Assembly: GCA_963965975.1 (NCBI GenBank)
Contig: OZ014411.1
Coordinates: 18,442,446-18,506,445 of the forward strand
DNA: 64,000 nucleotides
DNA from: Xestospongia bergquistia
Lineage: Eukaryota > Porifera > Demospongiae > Haplosclerida > Petrosiidae
Reading direction: 5' to 3'
Shown: positions 23,725 through 36,700 of the stretch, in pieces
How positions within the stretch are numbered: the first letter of the stretch is position 1
Layout of the letters: each line of letters opens with the position of its first letter
Notes under the pieces: model-generated
Seen by the model: only the letters and a program-made list of their open reading frames with translations
The model's database searches: none
What the model was told of the DNA's origin: nothing
Made by a program: the position numbers and the translations under genes

Positions 23725-26700
23725 AAAGCCTTTAAATTAAAGACTTTAGAAGGTTTAGACTATTGAGTGAACTTAATAAAGTAAACAGCTCAGTCTAAAG
23801 GACTCTATGGGACTAACTAAATAAACTGCTATTAACAGTTTAGTAAGTTGGTTTGCTTTAACACTCTAAAGTCTTTAAATTAAAGACTTTAGAAGGTTTA
23901 GACTATTGAGTGAAGTTAATAAAGTAAACAGCACAGTCTAAAGGACTCTATGGGACTAACTAAATAAACTGTCATTAACAGTTTAGTAAGTTGGTTTGCA
24001 TTAACACTCTAATGTGTTTAAATTAAAGACTTTAGAAGGTTTAGACTATTAAGTGAAGTTAATAAAGTAAACAGCTCAGTCTAAAGGACCCTATGGGACT
24101 AACTAAATAAACTGTTATTAACAGTTTAGTAAGTTGGTTTGCATTAACACTCTAAAGTCTTTAAATTAAAGACATTAGAAGGTTTAGACTATTGAGTGAA
24201 GTTAATAAAGTAAAAAGCTCAGTCTAAGCGACTCTATGGTACTAAATATATAAACTGTTATTAACAGTTTAGTAATTTGGCTTGCTTTAACACTCTAAAG
24301 TCTTTAAATTAAAGACTTTAGAAGGTTTAGACTATTGTTTGAAGTTAAGAAAGTAAACAGCTCAGTCTAATGGACTCTACGGGACTAACTAAACGAACTC
24401 CTATTAACAGTTTAGTCAGTTGGTTTGCATTAACACTCTAAAGTCTTTAAATTAAAGACTTTAGAAGGTTTAGACTATTGAGTGAAGTTAATAAAGTGAA
24501 CAGCTCAGTCTAAAGGACTCTATGGGACTAACTAAATAAACTGTTATTAACAGTTTAGTAAGTTGGTTTGCATTAACTCTCTAAAGTCTTTAAATTAAAT
24601 ACTTTAGAAGGTTTAGACTATTGAGTGAAGTTAATAAAGTAGACAGCTCAGTCTAAAGGACTCTATGGGACAAACTAAATAAACTGTTATTAACAGTTTA
24701 GTAAGTTGGTTTGCATTAACAATCAAAAGTCTTTCAATTAAAGACTTTAGAAGGTTTGGACTATTGAGTGAAGTTAATAAAGTAAACAGCTAAGTCTAAA
24801 GGACTCTATGGGACTAAATAAATAAACTGTTGTTAACAGTTTAGTAAGTTGGTTTGAGTTAACACTCTAAAGTCTTTAAATTAAAGACTTAGAAGGTTTA
24901 GACTGTTGAGTGAAGTTAATAAAGTAAATAGCTCAGTCTAAAGGACTCTATGGGACTAACTAAATAAACTGTTATTAACAGTTTAGTATGTTGGTTTGCA
25001 TTAACACTCTAAAGTCTTTAAATTAAAGTCTTTAGAAGGTTTCGACTATTGAGTGAAGTTAATAAAGTAAACAGCTCAGTGTAAAGGACTCTACGGGACT
25101 AACTAAATAAACTGTTATTAACAGTTTAGTAAGTTTGTTTGCATTAAGACTCTAAAGTCTTTAAATTAAAGACTTTAGAAGGTTTAGACTATAGATTGAA
25201 GTTAACAAAGTAAACAGCTCAGTTTCATGGACACTACGGGACTAACTAAATGAACTCTTATTAACAGTTTAGTAAGTTGGTTTGTATTAAAACTCTAAAC
25301 TCTTTAAATTAAAGAGTTTAGAAGGTTTAGACTATTGAGTGAAGTTAATAAAGTAAACAGCTCAGTCTAAACGACTCTATGGGACTAACTAAATAAACTG
25401 TTATTAACAGTTTAGCAATTTGGTTTGCATTAACTATCTAAAGTCTTTAAATTAAAGACTTTAGAAGGTTTCCACTATTGAGTGAAGTTAGTAAAGTAAA
25501 CAGCTCAGTCTAAAGGACTCTATGGGACTAACTAAGTGAAATGTTATTAACGGTTTAGTAGGTAGGTTTGCATTAACACTCTAACGTCTTTAAATTAAAG
25601 ACTTTAGAAGGTTTAGACTATTGAGTGAAGTTAATAAAGTAAACAGCTCAGTCTAAAGGACTCTATGGGACTAACTAAATAAACTGCTATTAACAGTTTA
25701 GTAAGTTGGTTTGCCTTAACACTCTAAAGTCTTTAAATTAAAGACTTTAGAAGGTTTACACTATTGATGAATGTTAACAATGTAAACAGCTCAGGCAAAT
25801 GGACTCTACGGGACAAGCTGAATTAACTGTTATTAACTGTTTAGCAAGTTGGTTTGCATTAACAGTCTAAAGTCTTTAAATTAAAGACTTTAGAATGTTT
25901 AGAGTATTGAGTGAAGTTAATAAAGTAAACAGCTCAGTCTAAAGGACTCTATGGGACTAACTAAATAAACTGTTATTAACAGTTTAGTAAGTGGGTTTGC
26001 ACTAACACTTTAAAGTCTTTAAATTAAAGACTTTAGAAGGTTTAGACTAATTAGTGAAGTTAATAAAGTAAACAGCTTACTTTTAAAGGACTCTATGGGA
26101 CTAACTAAATAAACTTTTATTAACAGTTTAGTAAGTTGGTTTGCATTAACACTCTAAAGTCTTTAAATTAAAGACTTTAGAAGGTTTAGACTATTGATTG
26201 AAGTTAATAAAGTAAACAGCTCAGTCTAATGGACTCTATTGGAGTAACTAAATAAACTGTTATCAACAGTTTAGTAAGTTGATTTGCATTAACACTCTAA
26301 AGTCTTTAAATTAAAGACTTTAGAAGTTTTAGACTATTGAGTGAAGTTCATAAAGTAAAAGGCTCAGTCTAAAGGACTCTATCGGACTAACTAAGTAAAC
26401 TGTTATAAACAGTTTAGTAAGTTTGTTTGCATTAACACTCTAAAGTCTTTAAATTAAAGACTTTAGAAGGTTTAGACTATTGAGTCAAGTTAATAAAGTA
26501 AACAGCTCAGTCTAAAGGACTCTATGGGACTAACTAAATAAACTGTTATTAACAGTTTAGTAAGTTGGTTTGCTTTAACACTCTAAAGTCTTTAACTTAA
26601 AGACTTTAGAGGGTTTAGACTATTGATTGAAGTTAACAAAGTAAACAGCTCAGTCTAATGGACTCTATGGGACTAACTAAACTAACTGTTATTAACAGTT

Positions 26701-29700
26701 TAGCAAGTTGGTTTGCATTAACTATCTAAAGTCTTTAAATTAAAGACTTTAGAAGGTTTAGACTATTCAGTGAAGTTAACAAAGTAAACAGCTCAGTCTA
26801 ATGGACTCTATGGGACTAATTAAATGAACTGTTATTAACAGTTTAGTAAGTTGGTTTGCATCAACACTCTAAAGTCTTTAAATTAAGGACTTTAGAAGGT
26901 TTGGACTATTGAGTGAAGTTAACTAAGTAAACAGCTCAGTCTAAAGAACTCTATGGGACTAACTAAATAAACTGTTATTAACAGTATAGTAAGTATGTTT
27001 GCATTAACATTCTAAAGTCTTTAAATTAAAGACTTTAGAAGGTTTAGACTATTGAGTGAAGTTAATAAAGTAAACAGCTCAGTCTAAACGACTCTATGGG
27101 ACTAACTAAGTAAACTGTTATTAACAGTTTAGCAAGTTTGTTTGCATTAACACTCTAAAGTCTTTAAATTACAGACTTTAGAAGGTTTAGACTATTGAGT
27201 CAAGTTAATAAAGTGAACAGCTCAGTCTAAAGGACTCTATGGGACTAACTAAATAAACAGTTATTAACAGTTTAGTAAGTTGCTTTGCTTTAACCCTCTA
27301 AAGTCTTTAAATTAAGGACTTTAGAAGGTTTAGACTATTGATTGAAGTTAACAAAGTGAACAGCTCAGTCTAATGGACTCTATGGGACTAACTAAATTAA
27401 CTGTTATGAACAGTTTCGCAAGTTGGTTTGCATTAACTATCTGAAGTCTTTAAATTAAAGACTTTAGAAGGTTTAGACTATTGAGTGAACTTAATAAAGT
27501 AAACAGCTCAGTTTAAAGGACTCTAAGGGACTAAATAAATAAACTGTTATTAACAGTTTAGTAAGTTGGTTTGCATTAACACTCTAAAGTCTTTAAATTA
27601 AAGACTTTAGAAGGTTTAGACTATTGAGTGAAGTTAACAAAGTAAACAGCTCAGTCTAAAGGACTCTATGGGACTAACTAAATAAACTGTTATTAACAGT
27701 ATAGTAAGTATGTTTGCATTAACATTCTAAAGTCTTTAAATTAAAGACTTTAGAAGGTTTAGACTATAGAGTGAAGTTAATAAAGTAAACAGCTCAGTCT
27801 AAACGACTCTATGGGACTATCTAAGTAAACTGTTATTAACAGTTTAGCAAGTTTGTTTGCATTAGCACTCTAAAGTCTTTAAATTACAGACTTTAGAAGG
27901 TTTAGACTATTGAGTCAAGTTAATAAAGTGAACAGCTCAGTCTAAAGGACTCTATGGCACTAACTAAATAAACAGTTATTAACAGTTTAGTAAGTTGCTT
28001 TGCTTTAAACCTCTAAAGTCTTTAAATGAAAGACTTTAGAAGGTTTAGACTATTGATTGAAGTTAACAAAGTGAACAGCTCAGTCTAATGGACTCTATGG
28101 GACTAACTAAATTAACTGTTATGAACAGTTTCGCAAGTTGGTTTGCATTAACTATCTGAAGTCTTTAAATTAAAGACTTTAGAAGGTTTAGACTATTGAG
28201 TGAACTTAATAAAGCAAACAGCTCAGTCTAAAGGACTCTAAGGGACTAACTAAATAAACTGTTATTAACAGTTTAGTAAGTTGGTTTGCTTTAACACTCT
28301 AAAGTCTTTAAATTAAAGACTTTAGAAGGTTTAGACTATTGAGTGAAGTGTTAATAAAGTAAACAGCTCAGTCTAAAGTACTCTATGGGACTAACTAAAT
28401 AAACTGTTATTAACAGTTTAGTAAGTTGGTTTGCATTAACACTCTAAAGTCTTTAAATTAAAGACTTTAGAAGGTTTAGACTATTGATTGAAGTTAATAA
28501 AGTAAACAGCTCAGTCTAAAGGACTCTATCGGACTAACTAAATAAACTGTTACTAACAGTTTAGAAAGTTGGTTTGCATTAACACTTTAAAGTCTTTAAA
28601 TTAAGGACTTTAGAAGGTTTAGACTATTGAGTGAAGTTAACTAAGTAAACAGCTCAGTCTAAAGGACTCTATGGGACTAACTAAATTAACTTTTATTAAC
28701 AGTTTAGCAAGTTGGTTTGCATTAACTATATAAAGTCTTTAAATTAAAGACTTTAGAAGGTTTAGACTATTGAGTGAAGTTAATAAAGTAAACAGCTCAG
28801 TCTAATGGACTCTATGGGACTAACTAAATGAACTGTTATTAACAGTTTAGTAAGTTGGTTTGCATCAACACTCTAAAGTCTTTAAATTAAGGACTTTAGA
28901 AGGTTGGGACTATTGAGTGAAGTTAACTAAGTAAACAGTTCAGTCTAAAGGACTCTATGGGACTAACTAAATAAACTGTTATTAACAGTATAGTAAGTAT
29001 GTTTGCATTAACATTCTAAAGTCTTTAAATTAAAGACTTTAGAAGGTTTAGACTATTTAGTGAAGTTAATAAAGTAAACAGGTCAGTCTAAACGACTCTA
29101 TTGGACTAACTAAGTAAACTGTTATTAACAGTTTAGCAAGTTGGTTTGCATTAACACTCTAAAGTCTTTAAATTACAGACTTTAGAAGGTTTAGACTATT
29201 GAGTCAAGTTAATAAAGTAAACAGCTCAGTCTAAAGGACTCTATGGGACTAACTAAATAAACAGTTATTAACAGTTTAGTAAGTTGCTTTGCTTTAACCC
29301 TCTAAAGTCTTTAAATTAAAGACTTTAGAAGGTTTAGACTATTGATTGAAGTTAACAAAGTGAACAGCTCAGTCTAATGGACTCTATGGGACTAACTAAA
29401 TTAACTGTTATGAACAATTTCGCAAGTTGGTTTGCATTAACTATCTGAAGTCTTTAAATTAAAGACTTTAGAATGTTTAGACTATTGAGTGAACTTAATA
29501 AAGTAAACAGCTCAGTCTAAAGGACTCTATGGGACTAACTAAATAAACTGTTATTAACAGTTTAGTAAGTTGGTTTGCATTAACACTCTAAAGTCTTTAA
29601 ATTAAAGACTTTAGAAGGTTTAGACTATTGAGTGAAGTTAATAAAGTAAACAGCTCAGTCTAAAGGACTCTATGGGACTAACTAAATAAACTGTTATTAT

Positions 29701-32451
29701 CAGTTTGGTAAGTTGGTTTGCATTAACACTCTAAAGTCTTTAAATTAAAGACTTTAGAAGGTTTAGACTATTGAGTGAAGTTAATAAAGTAAACAGCTCA
29801 GTCTAAAGGACTCTATCGGACTAACTAAATAAACTGTTACTAACAGTTTAGTAAGTTGGTTTGCATTAACACTTTAAAGTCTTTAAATTAAGTACTTTAG
29901 CAGGTTTAGACTATTGAGTGAATTTAACTATGTAAACAGCTCAGTCTAAAGGACTCAATGGGACTAACTAAATAAACTGTTATTAACAGTTTAGTAAGTT
30001 GGTTTGCGTTAACACTCTAAAGTCTTTAAATTAAAGACTTTAGAAGGTTTAGACTATTGAGTGAAGTTAATAAAGTAAACAGCTCAGTCTAAAGGACTCT
30101 ATCGGACTAACTAAATAAACTGTTACTAACAGTTTAATAAGTTGGTTTGCCTTAACACTCTATAGTCTTTAAATTAAAGACTTTAGAAGGTTTAGACTAT
30201 TGCATGAAGTTAATAAAGTAAACAGCTCAGTCTAAAGGACTCTATGGGACTAACTAAATAAAATGTTATTAACAGTTTACTAAGTTGGTTTGCATTAACA
30301 CTCTAAAGTCTTTAAATTAAAGACTTTAGAAGGTTTAGACTATTGATTGATGTTAAGAAAGTAAACAGCTCAGTCTAAACCATTCTATGGGACTAACTAA
30401 ATAAAATGTTATTAACAGTTTAGTAAGTTTGTTTGCCTTAATACTCTATAGTCTTTAAATTAAAGACTTTAGAAGGTTTAGACTATTGAGTGAAGTTAAC
30501 AAAGTAAACAGCTCCGTCTAAACGACTCTATGGGACTAACTAAATATACTGCTATTAACAGTTTAGTAAGTTGGTTTGCATTAACACTCTAAAGTCTTTA
30601 AATTAAAGACTTTGGAAGGTTTAGACTATTTAGTGATGTTAATAAAGTAAACAGCTCAGTCTAAACGACTCTAAGGGACTAACTAAATAAACTGCTATTA
30701 ACAGTTTAGTAAGTTGGTTTGCATTAACACTCTAAAGTGTTTACATTAAAGATTTTTGAATATTTAGACTATTAAGTGAAGTTAATAAAGTAAACAGCTC
30801 AGTCCAAAGGACTCTATGGGACTAACTAAATAAACTGTTATTAACAGTTTAGCAATTTGGTTTGCTTTAACACTCTAAAGTCTTTAAATTAAAGACTTTT
30901 GAAGGTTTAGACTATTGATTGAAGTTAACAAAGTAAACAGCTCAGTCTAAAGGACTCTATGGGACTAAATAAATAAACTATTATTAACAGTTTAGTAAGT
31001 TGGTTTGCCTTAACACTCTATAGTCTTTAAATTAAAGACTTTAGAAGGTTTAGACTATTGAGTGAAGTTAATAAAGTAAACAGCTCAGTCTAAACGACTC
31101 TAAGGGACTAACTAAATAAACTGCTATTAACAGTTTAGTAAGTTGGTTTGCATTAACACTCTAAAGTGTTTACATTAAAGACTTTTGAATATTTAGACTA
31201 TTAAGTGAAGTTAATAAAGTAAACAGCTCACTCCAAAGGACTCTATGGGACTAACTAAATAAACTGTTGTTAACAGTTTAGTAATTTGGTTTGCTTTAAC
31301 TCTCTAAAGTCTTTAAATTAAAGACTTTAGAAGGTTTAGACTATTGATTGAAGTTAACAAAGTAAACAGCTCAGTCTAAAGGACTCTATGGGACTAAATA
31401 AATAAACTATTATTAACAGTTTAGTATGATGGTTTGCCTTAACACTCTATAGTCTTTAATTTAAAGACTTTAGAAGGTTTAGACTGTTGTGTGAAGTTCA
31501 TAAAGTAAACAGCTCAGTGTAAAGGACTGTATTAGACTAACTGAATGAACTGTTATTAACAGTTTAGTAAGTTGCTTTGCTTTAACACTCTATAGTCTTT
31601 AAATTAAAGACTTTAGAAGGTTTAGACTATTGATTGAAGTTCACAAAGTAAACAGCTCAGTCTAAAGGACTCTATGGGACTAACTAAATGAACTGTTATT
31701 AACAGTTTAGTAAATTGGTTTGCATTAACACTTTAAAGTCTTTAAATTAAAGACTTTAGAAGGTTTAGACTATTAAGTGAAGTTAATAAAGTAAACAGCT
31801 TAGTTTAAAGGACTCTACGGGACTAACAAAATAAACTGTTATTAACAGTTGAGTAAGTTGGTTTGCATTAACACTCTAAAGTCTTTAAATTAAAGACTTT
31901 CGATGGTTTAGACTATTGAATGAAGTTAATAAAGTAAACAGCTCAGTCTAAAGGACTCTATGGGACTAACTAAGTAAAATGTTATTAACAGTTTACTAAG
32001 TTGGTTTGCATTAACACTCTAAAGTCTTTAAATTAAAGACTTTAGAAGGTTTAGACTATTGATACATGTTAAGAAAGTAAACAGCTCAGTCTAAACCACT
32101 CTATGGGACTTACTAAATAAAATGTTATTAACAGTTTAGTAAGTTGGTTTGCATTAAGACTCTAATGTGTTTAAATTAAAGACTTTAGAAGGTTTAGACT
32201 ATTAAGTGAAGTTAATAAAGTAAACAGCTCAGTCTAAACCACTCTATGGGACTAACTAAATAAACTGTTATTAACAGTTTAGTAAGTTGGTTTGCATTAA
32301 TACTCTAAAGTCTTTAAATTAAAGACTTTAGAAGGTTTAGACTATTGAGTGAAGTTAATAAAGTAAACAGCTCAGTCTAATCGACTCTATGGGACTAACT
32401 AAATAAACTGCTATTAACAGTTTAGTAAGTTGGTTTGCATTAACACTCTAA
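23499..32451. repeat. 64-monomer block, copy 2
   Basis: Copy 2 of the 9,154-bp duplication matches 14345-23297 in order, monomer by monomer. Copy-2-specific changes include AAAGTGAAC near 24487 (AAAGTAAAC in copy 1), CTATTAACAG near 24403 (CTATTAAAAG in copy 1) and TTTAACTCTC near 31300 (TTTAACACTC in copy 1). The match ends at about 32451, where AAAGCC in copy 1 becomes AAAGTC and the following monomers differ. Confidence 0.93.
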
Positions 32452-33764
32452 AGTCTTTAAATTAAAGACTTTAGAAGGTTTAGACTATTGAGTGAAGTTA
32501 ATAAAGTAAACAGCTCAGTCTAAAGGATTCTATTGGACTAACTAAATAAAGTTTTATGAACAGTCTAGTAAGTTGGTTTGCCTTAAAACTCTAAAATCTT
32601 AAAATTAAAGACTTTAGAAGGTTTAGACTATTGAGTGAAGTTAATAAAGTAAACAGCTCAGTCTAAAGGACTCTATGGGACTAACTAAGTAAAATGTTAT
32701 TAACAGTTTACTAAGTTGGTTTGCATTAACACTTTAAAGTCTTTAAATTAAAGACTTTAGAAGGTTTAGACTATTAAGTGAAGTCAATAAAGTAAACAGC
32801 TTAGTTTAAAGGACTCTACGGGACTAACAAAATAAACTGTTATTAACAGTTTAGTAAGTTGGTTTGCATTAACACTCTAAAGTCTTTAAATTAAAGACTT
32901 TAGAAGGTTTAGACTATTCAGTGAAGTTAATAAAGTAAACAGCTCAGTGTAAAGGACTCTATGGGACTAACTAGGTAAACTGTTATTAACAGTTTAGTAA
33001 GTTTGTTTGCATTAACACTCTAAAGTCTTTAAATTAAAGACTTTCGATGGTTTAGACTATTGAGTGAAGTTAACTAAGTAAACAACTCAGTCTAAAGGAC
33101 TCTATGGGACTAACTAAATAAACTGTTATTAACAGTTTAGCAACTTGGTTTGCATTAACACTCTAAAGTCTTTAAATTAAAGACTTTAGAAAGTTTAGAC
33201 TATTGAGTGAAGTTAATAAAGTAAACAGCTCAGACTAAAGGATTCTATGGGACTAAATAAATAAACTGTTATTAACAGTTTAGTAAGTTGGTTTGCCTTA
33301 ACACTCAATAGTCTTTAAATTAAAGACTTTAGAAGGTTTAGACTATTGAGTGAATTTATTAAAGTAAACAGCTCAGTCTAAAGGACTCTATGGGACTAAC
33401 TAAATAAACTGTTATTAACAGTTTAGTAAGTTGGTTTGCATTAACAGTCTAAAATCTTTAAATTAAAGACTTTAGAAGGTTTAGACTATTGAGTGAAGTT
33501 AATAAAGTAAACAGCTCAGTCTAAACGACTCTAAGGGACTAACTAAATAAACTGCTATTAACAGTTTAGTAAGTTGGTTTGCATTAACACTTTAAAGTGT
33601 TTACATTAAAGACTTTTGAATATTTAGACTATTAAGTGAAGTTAATAAAGTAAACAGCTCAGTCCAAAGGACTCTATGGGACTAACTAAATAAACTGTTA
33701 TTAACAGTTTAGTAATTTGGTTTACTTTAACACTCTAAAGTCTTTAAATTAAAGACTTTAGAAG
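32452..33764. repeat. Nine-monomer linker between the two largest duplications
   Basis: Ordinary monomers in mixed order. It includes a rare variant near 32595 (AAAATCTTAAAATT) and a CTATTGG/TTTTATGAAC monomer. A short series (CGATGG, AGAAAGTTT, GAATTTATTAAAG, then TGTTTACATT with TGAATATTT) recurs inside 33765-45340 and at 45604. No clean tandem partner was found within the window. Confidence 0.7.
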
Positions 33765-36700
33765 GTTTAGACTATTGATTGAAGTTAACAAAGTAAACAG
33801 CTCAGTCTAAAGGACTCTATGGGACTAAATAAATAAACTATTATTAACAGTTTAGTAAGTTGGTTTGCCTTAACACCCTATAGTCTTTAAATTAAAGACT
33901 TTAGAAGGTTTAGACTGTTGTGTGAATTTAATAATGTAAACAGCTCAGTCTAAAGGACTGTATGGGACTAACTAAATGAACTGTTATTAAAAGTTTAGTA
34001 AGTTGCTTTGCTTTAGCACTCTATAGTCTTTAAATTAAAGACTTTAGAAGGTTTAGACTATTGATTGAAGTTAACAAAGTAAACAGCTCAGTCTAAAGGA
34101 CTCTATGGGACTAACTAAATGAACTGTTATTAACAGTTTAGTAAATTGGTTTGCATTAACACTTTAAAGTCTTTAAATTAAAGACTTTAGAAGGTTTAGA
34201 CTATTAAGTGAAGTTAATAAAGTAAAGAGCTTAGTTTAAAGGACTCTACGGGACTAACAAAATAAACTGTTATTAACAGTTTAGTAAGTTAGTTTGCATT
34301 AACAATCTAAAGTCTTTAAATTAAAGACTTTAGAAGGTTTAGACTATTTAGTGAAGTTAATACAGTAAACAGCTCAGTGTAAAGGACTCTATGGGACTAA
34401 CTAGGTAAACTGTTATTAACAGTTTCGTAAGTTGGTTTGCATTAACACTCTAAAGTCTTTAAATTAAAGACTTTCGATGGTTTAGACTATTGAGTGAAGT
34501 TAACTAAGTAAACAACTCAGTCTAAAGGACTCTATGGGACTAACTAAATAAACTGTTATTAACAGTTTAGCAAGTGGGTTTGCATTAACACTCTAAAGTC
34601 TTTAAATTAAAGACTTTAGAAAGTTTAGACTATTGAGTGAAGTTAATAAAGTAAACACCTCAGACTAAAGGATTCTATGGGACTAAATAAATAAACTGTT
34701 ATTAACAGTTTAGTAAGTTGGTTTGCCTTAACACTCTAAAGTCTTTAAATTAAAGACTTTAGAAAGTTTAGACTATTGAGTGAATTTATTAAAGTAAACA
34801 GCTCAGTCTAAAGGACTCTATGGGACTAACTAAATAAACTGTTATTAACAGTTTAGTAAGTTGGTTTGCATTAAGACTCTAAAATCTTTAAATTAAAGAC
34901 TTTAGAAGGTTTAGACTATTGAGTGAAGTTAATAAAGTAAACAGCTCAGTCTAAAGGACTCTATGGGACTAACTAAATAAACTGTTATTAACAGTATAGT
35001 AAGTATGTTTGCATTAACATTCTAAAGTCTTTAAATTAAAGACTTTAGAAGGTTTAGACTATTGAGTGAAGTTAATAAAGTAAACAGCTCAGTCGAAAGG
35101 ACTCTATGGGACTAACTAAATAAACTGTTATTAACAGTTTAGTAAGTTGGTTTGCATTAACACTCTAAAGTCTTTAAATTAAAGACTTTAGAAGGTTTAG
35201 ACTATTGATTGAAGTTAACAAAGTAAACAGCTCAGTTTCATGGACTCTACGGGACTAACTAAATGAACTCTTATTAACAGTTTAGTAAGTTGGTTTACAT
35301 TAAAACTCTAAACTCTTTAAATTAAAGAGTTTAGAAGGTTTAGACTATTGAGTGAAGTTAATAAAGTAAACAGCTCAGTCTAAACGACTCTATGGGACTA
35401 ACTAAAAAAACTGTTATTAACAGTTTAGCAAGTTGGTTTGCATTAACTCTATAAAGTCTTTAAATTAAATACTTTAGAAGGTTTAGACTATTGAGTGAAG
35501 TTAATAAAGTAAACAGCTCAGTCTAAAGCACTCTATGGGACAAACTAAATAAACTGTTATTAACAGTTTAGTAAGTTGGTTTGCATTAACAATCTAAAGT
35601 CTTTCAATTAAAGACTTTAGAAGGTTTAGACTATTGAGTGAAGTTAATAAAGTAAACAGCTCAGTCTAAAGGACTCTATGGGACTAAATAAATAAACTGT
35701 TATTAACAGTTTAGTAAGTTGGTTTGCATTAACACTCTAAAGTCTTTAAATTAAAGACTTAGAAGGTTTAGACTATTGAGTGAAGTTAATAAAGTAAATA
35801 GCGCAGTCTAAAGGACTCTATGGGACTAACTAAATAAACTGTTATTAACAGTTTAGTAAGTTGGTTTGCATTAACACTCTAAAGTCTTTGAATTAAAGAC
35901 TTTAGAAGGTTTAGACTATTAAGTGAAGTTAATAAAGTAAACAGCTTACTTTTAAAGGACTCTATGGGACTAACTAAATAAACTTTTATTAACAGTTTAG
36001 TAAGTTGGTTTGCATTAACACTCTAAAGTCTTTAAATTAAAGACTTTAGAATGTTTAGACTATTGATTGAAGTTAATAAAGTAAAAGCTCAGTCTAATGG
36101 ACTCTATTGGAGTAACTAAATAAACTGTTAGCAACAGTTTAGTAAGTTGATTTGCATTAACACTCTAAAGTCTTTAAATTAAAGACTTTAGAAGTTTTAG
36201 ACTATTGAGTGAAGTTAATAAAGTAAAAGGCTCAGTCTAAAGGACTCTATGGGACTAACTAAGTAAACTGTTATAAACAGTTTAGTAAGTTGGTTTGCAT
36301 TAACAGTCTAAAGTCTTTAAATTAAAGACTTTAGAAGGTTTAGACTATTGAGTGAAGTTAGTAAAGTAAACAGCTCAGTCTAAAGGACTCTATGGGACTA
36401 ACTAAATAAACTGTTATTAACAGTTTAGTAAGTTGGTTTGCTTTAACACTCTAAAGTCTTTAACTTAAAGACTTTAGAAGGTTTAGACTATTGATTGAAG
36501 TTAACAAAGTAAACAGCTCAGTCTAATGGACTCTATGGGACTAACTAAATTAACTCTTATTAACAGTTTAGCAAGTTGGTTTGCATTAACTATCTAAAGT
36601 CTTTAAATTAAAGACTTTAGAAGGTTTAGACTATTGAGTGAAGTTAATAAAGTAAACAGCTCAGTCTAATGGACTCTATGGGACTAACTAAATGAACTGT

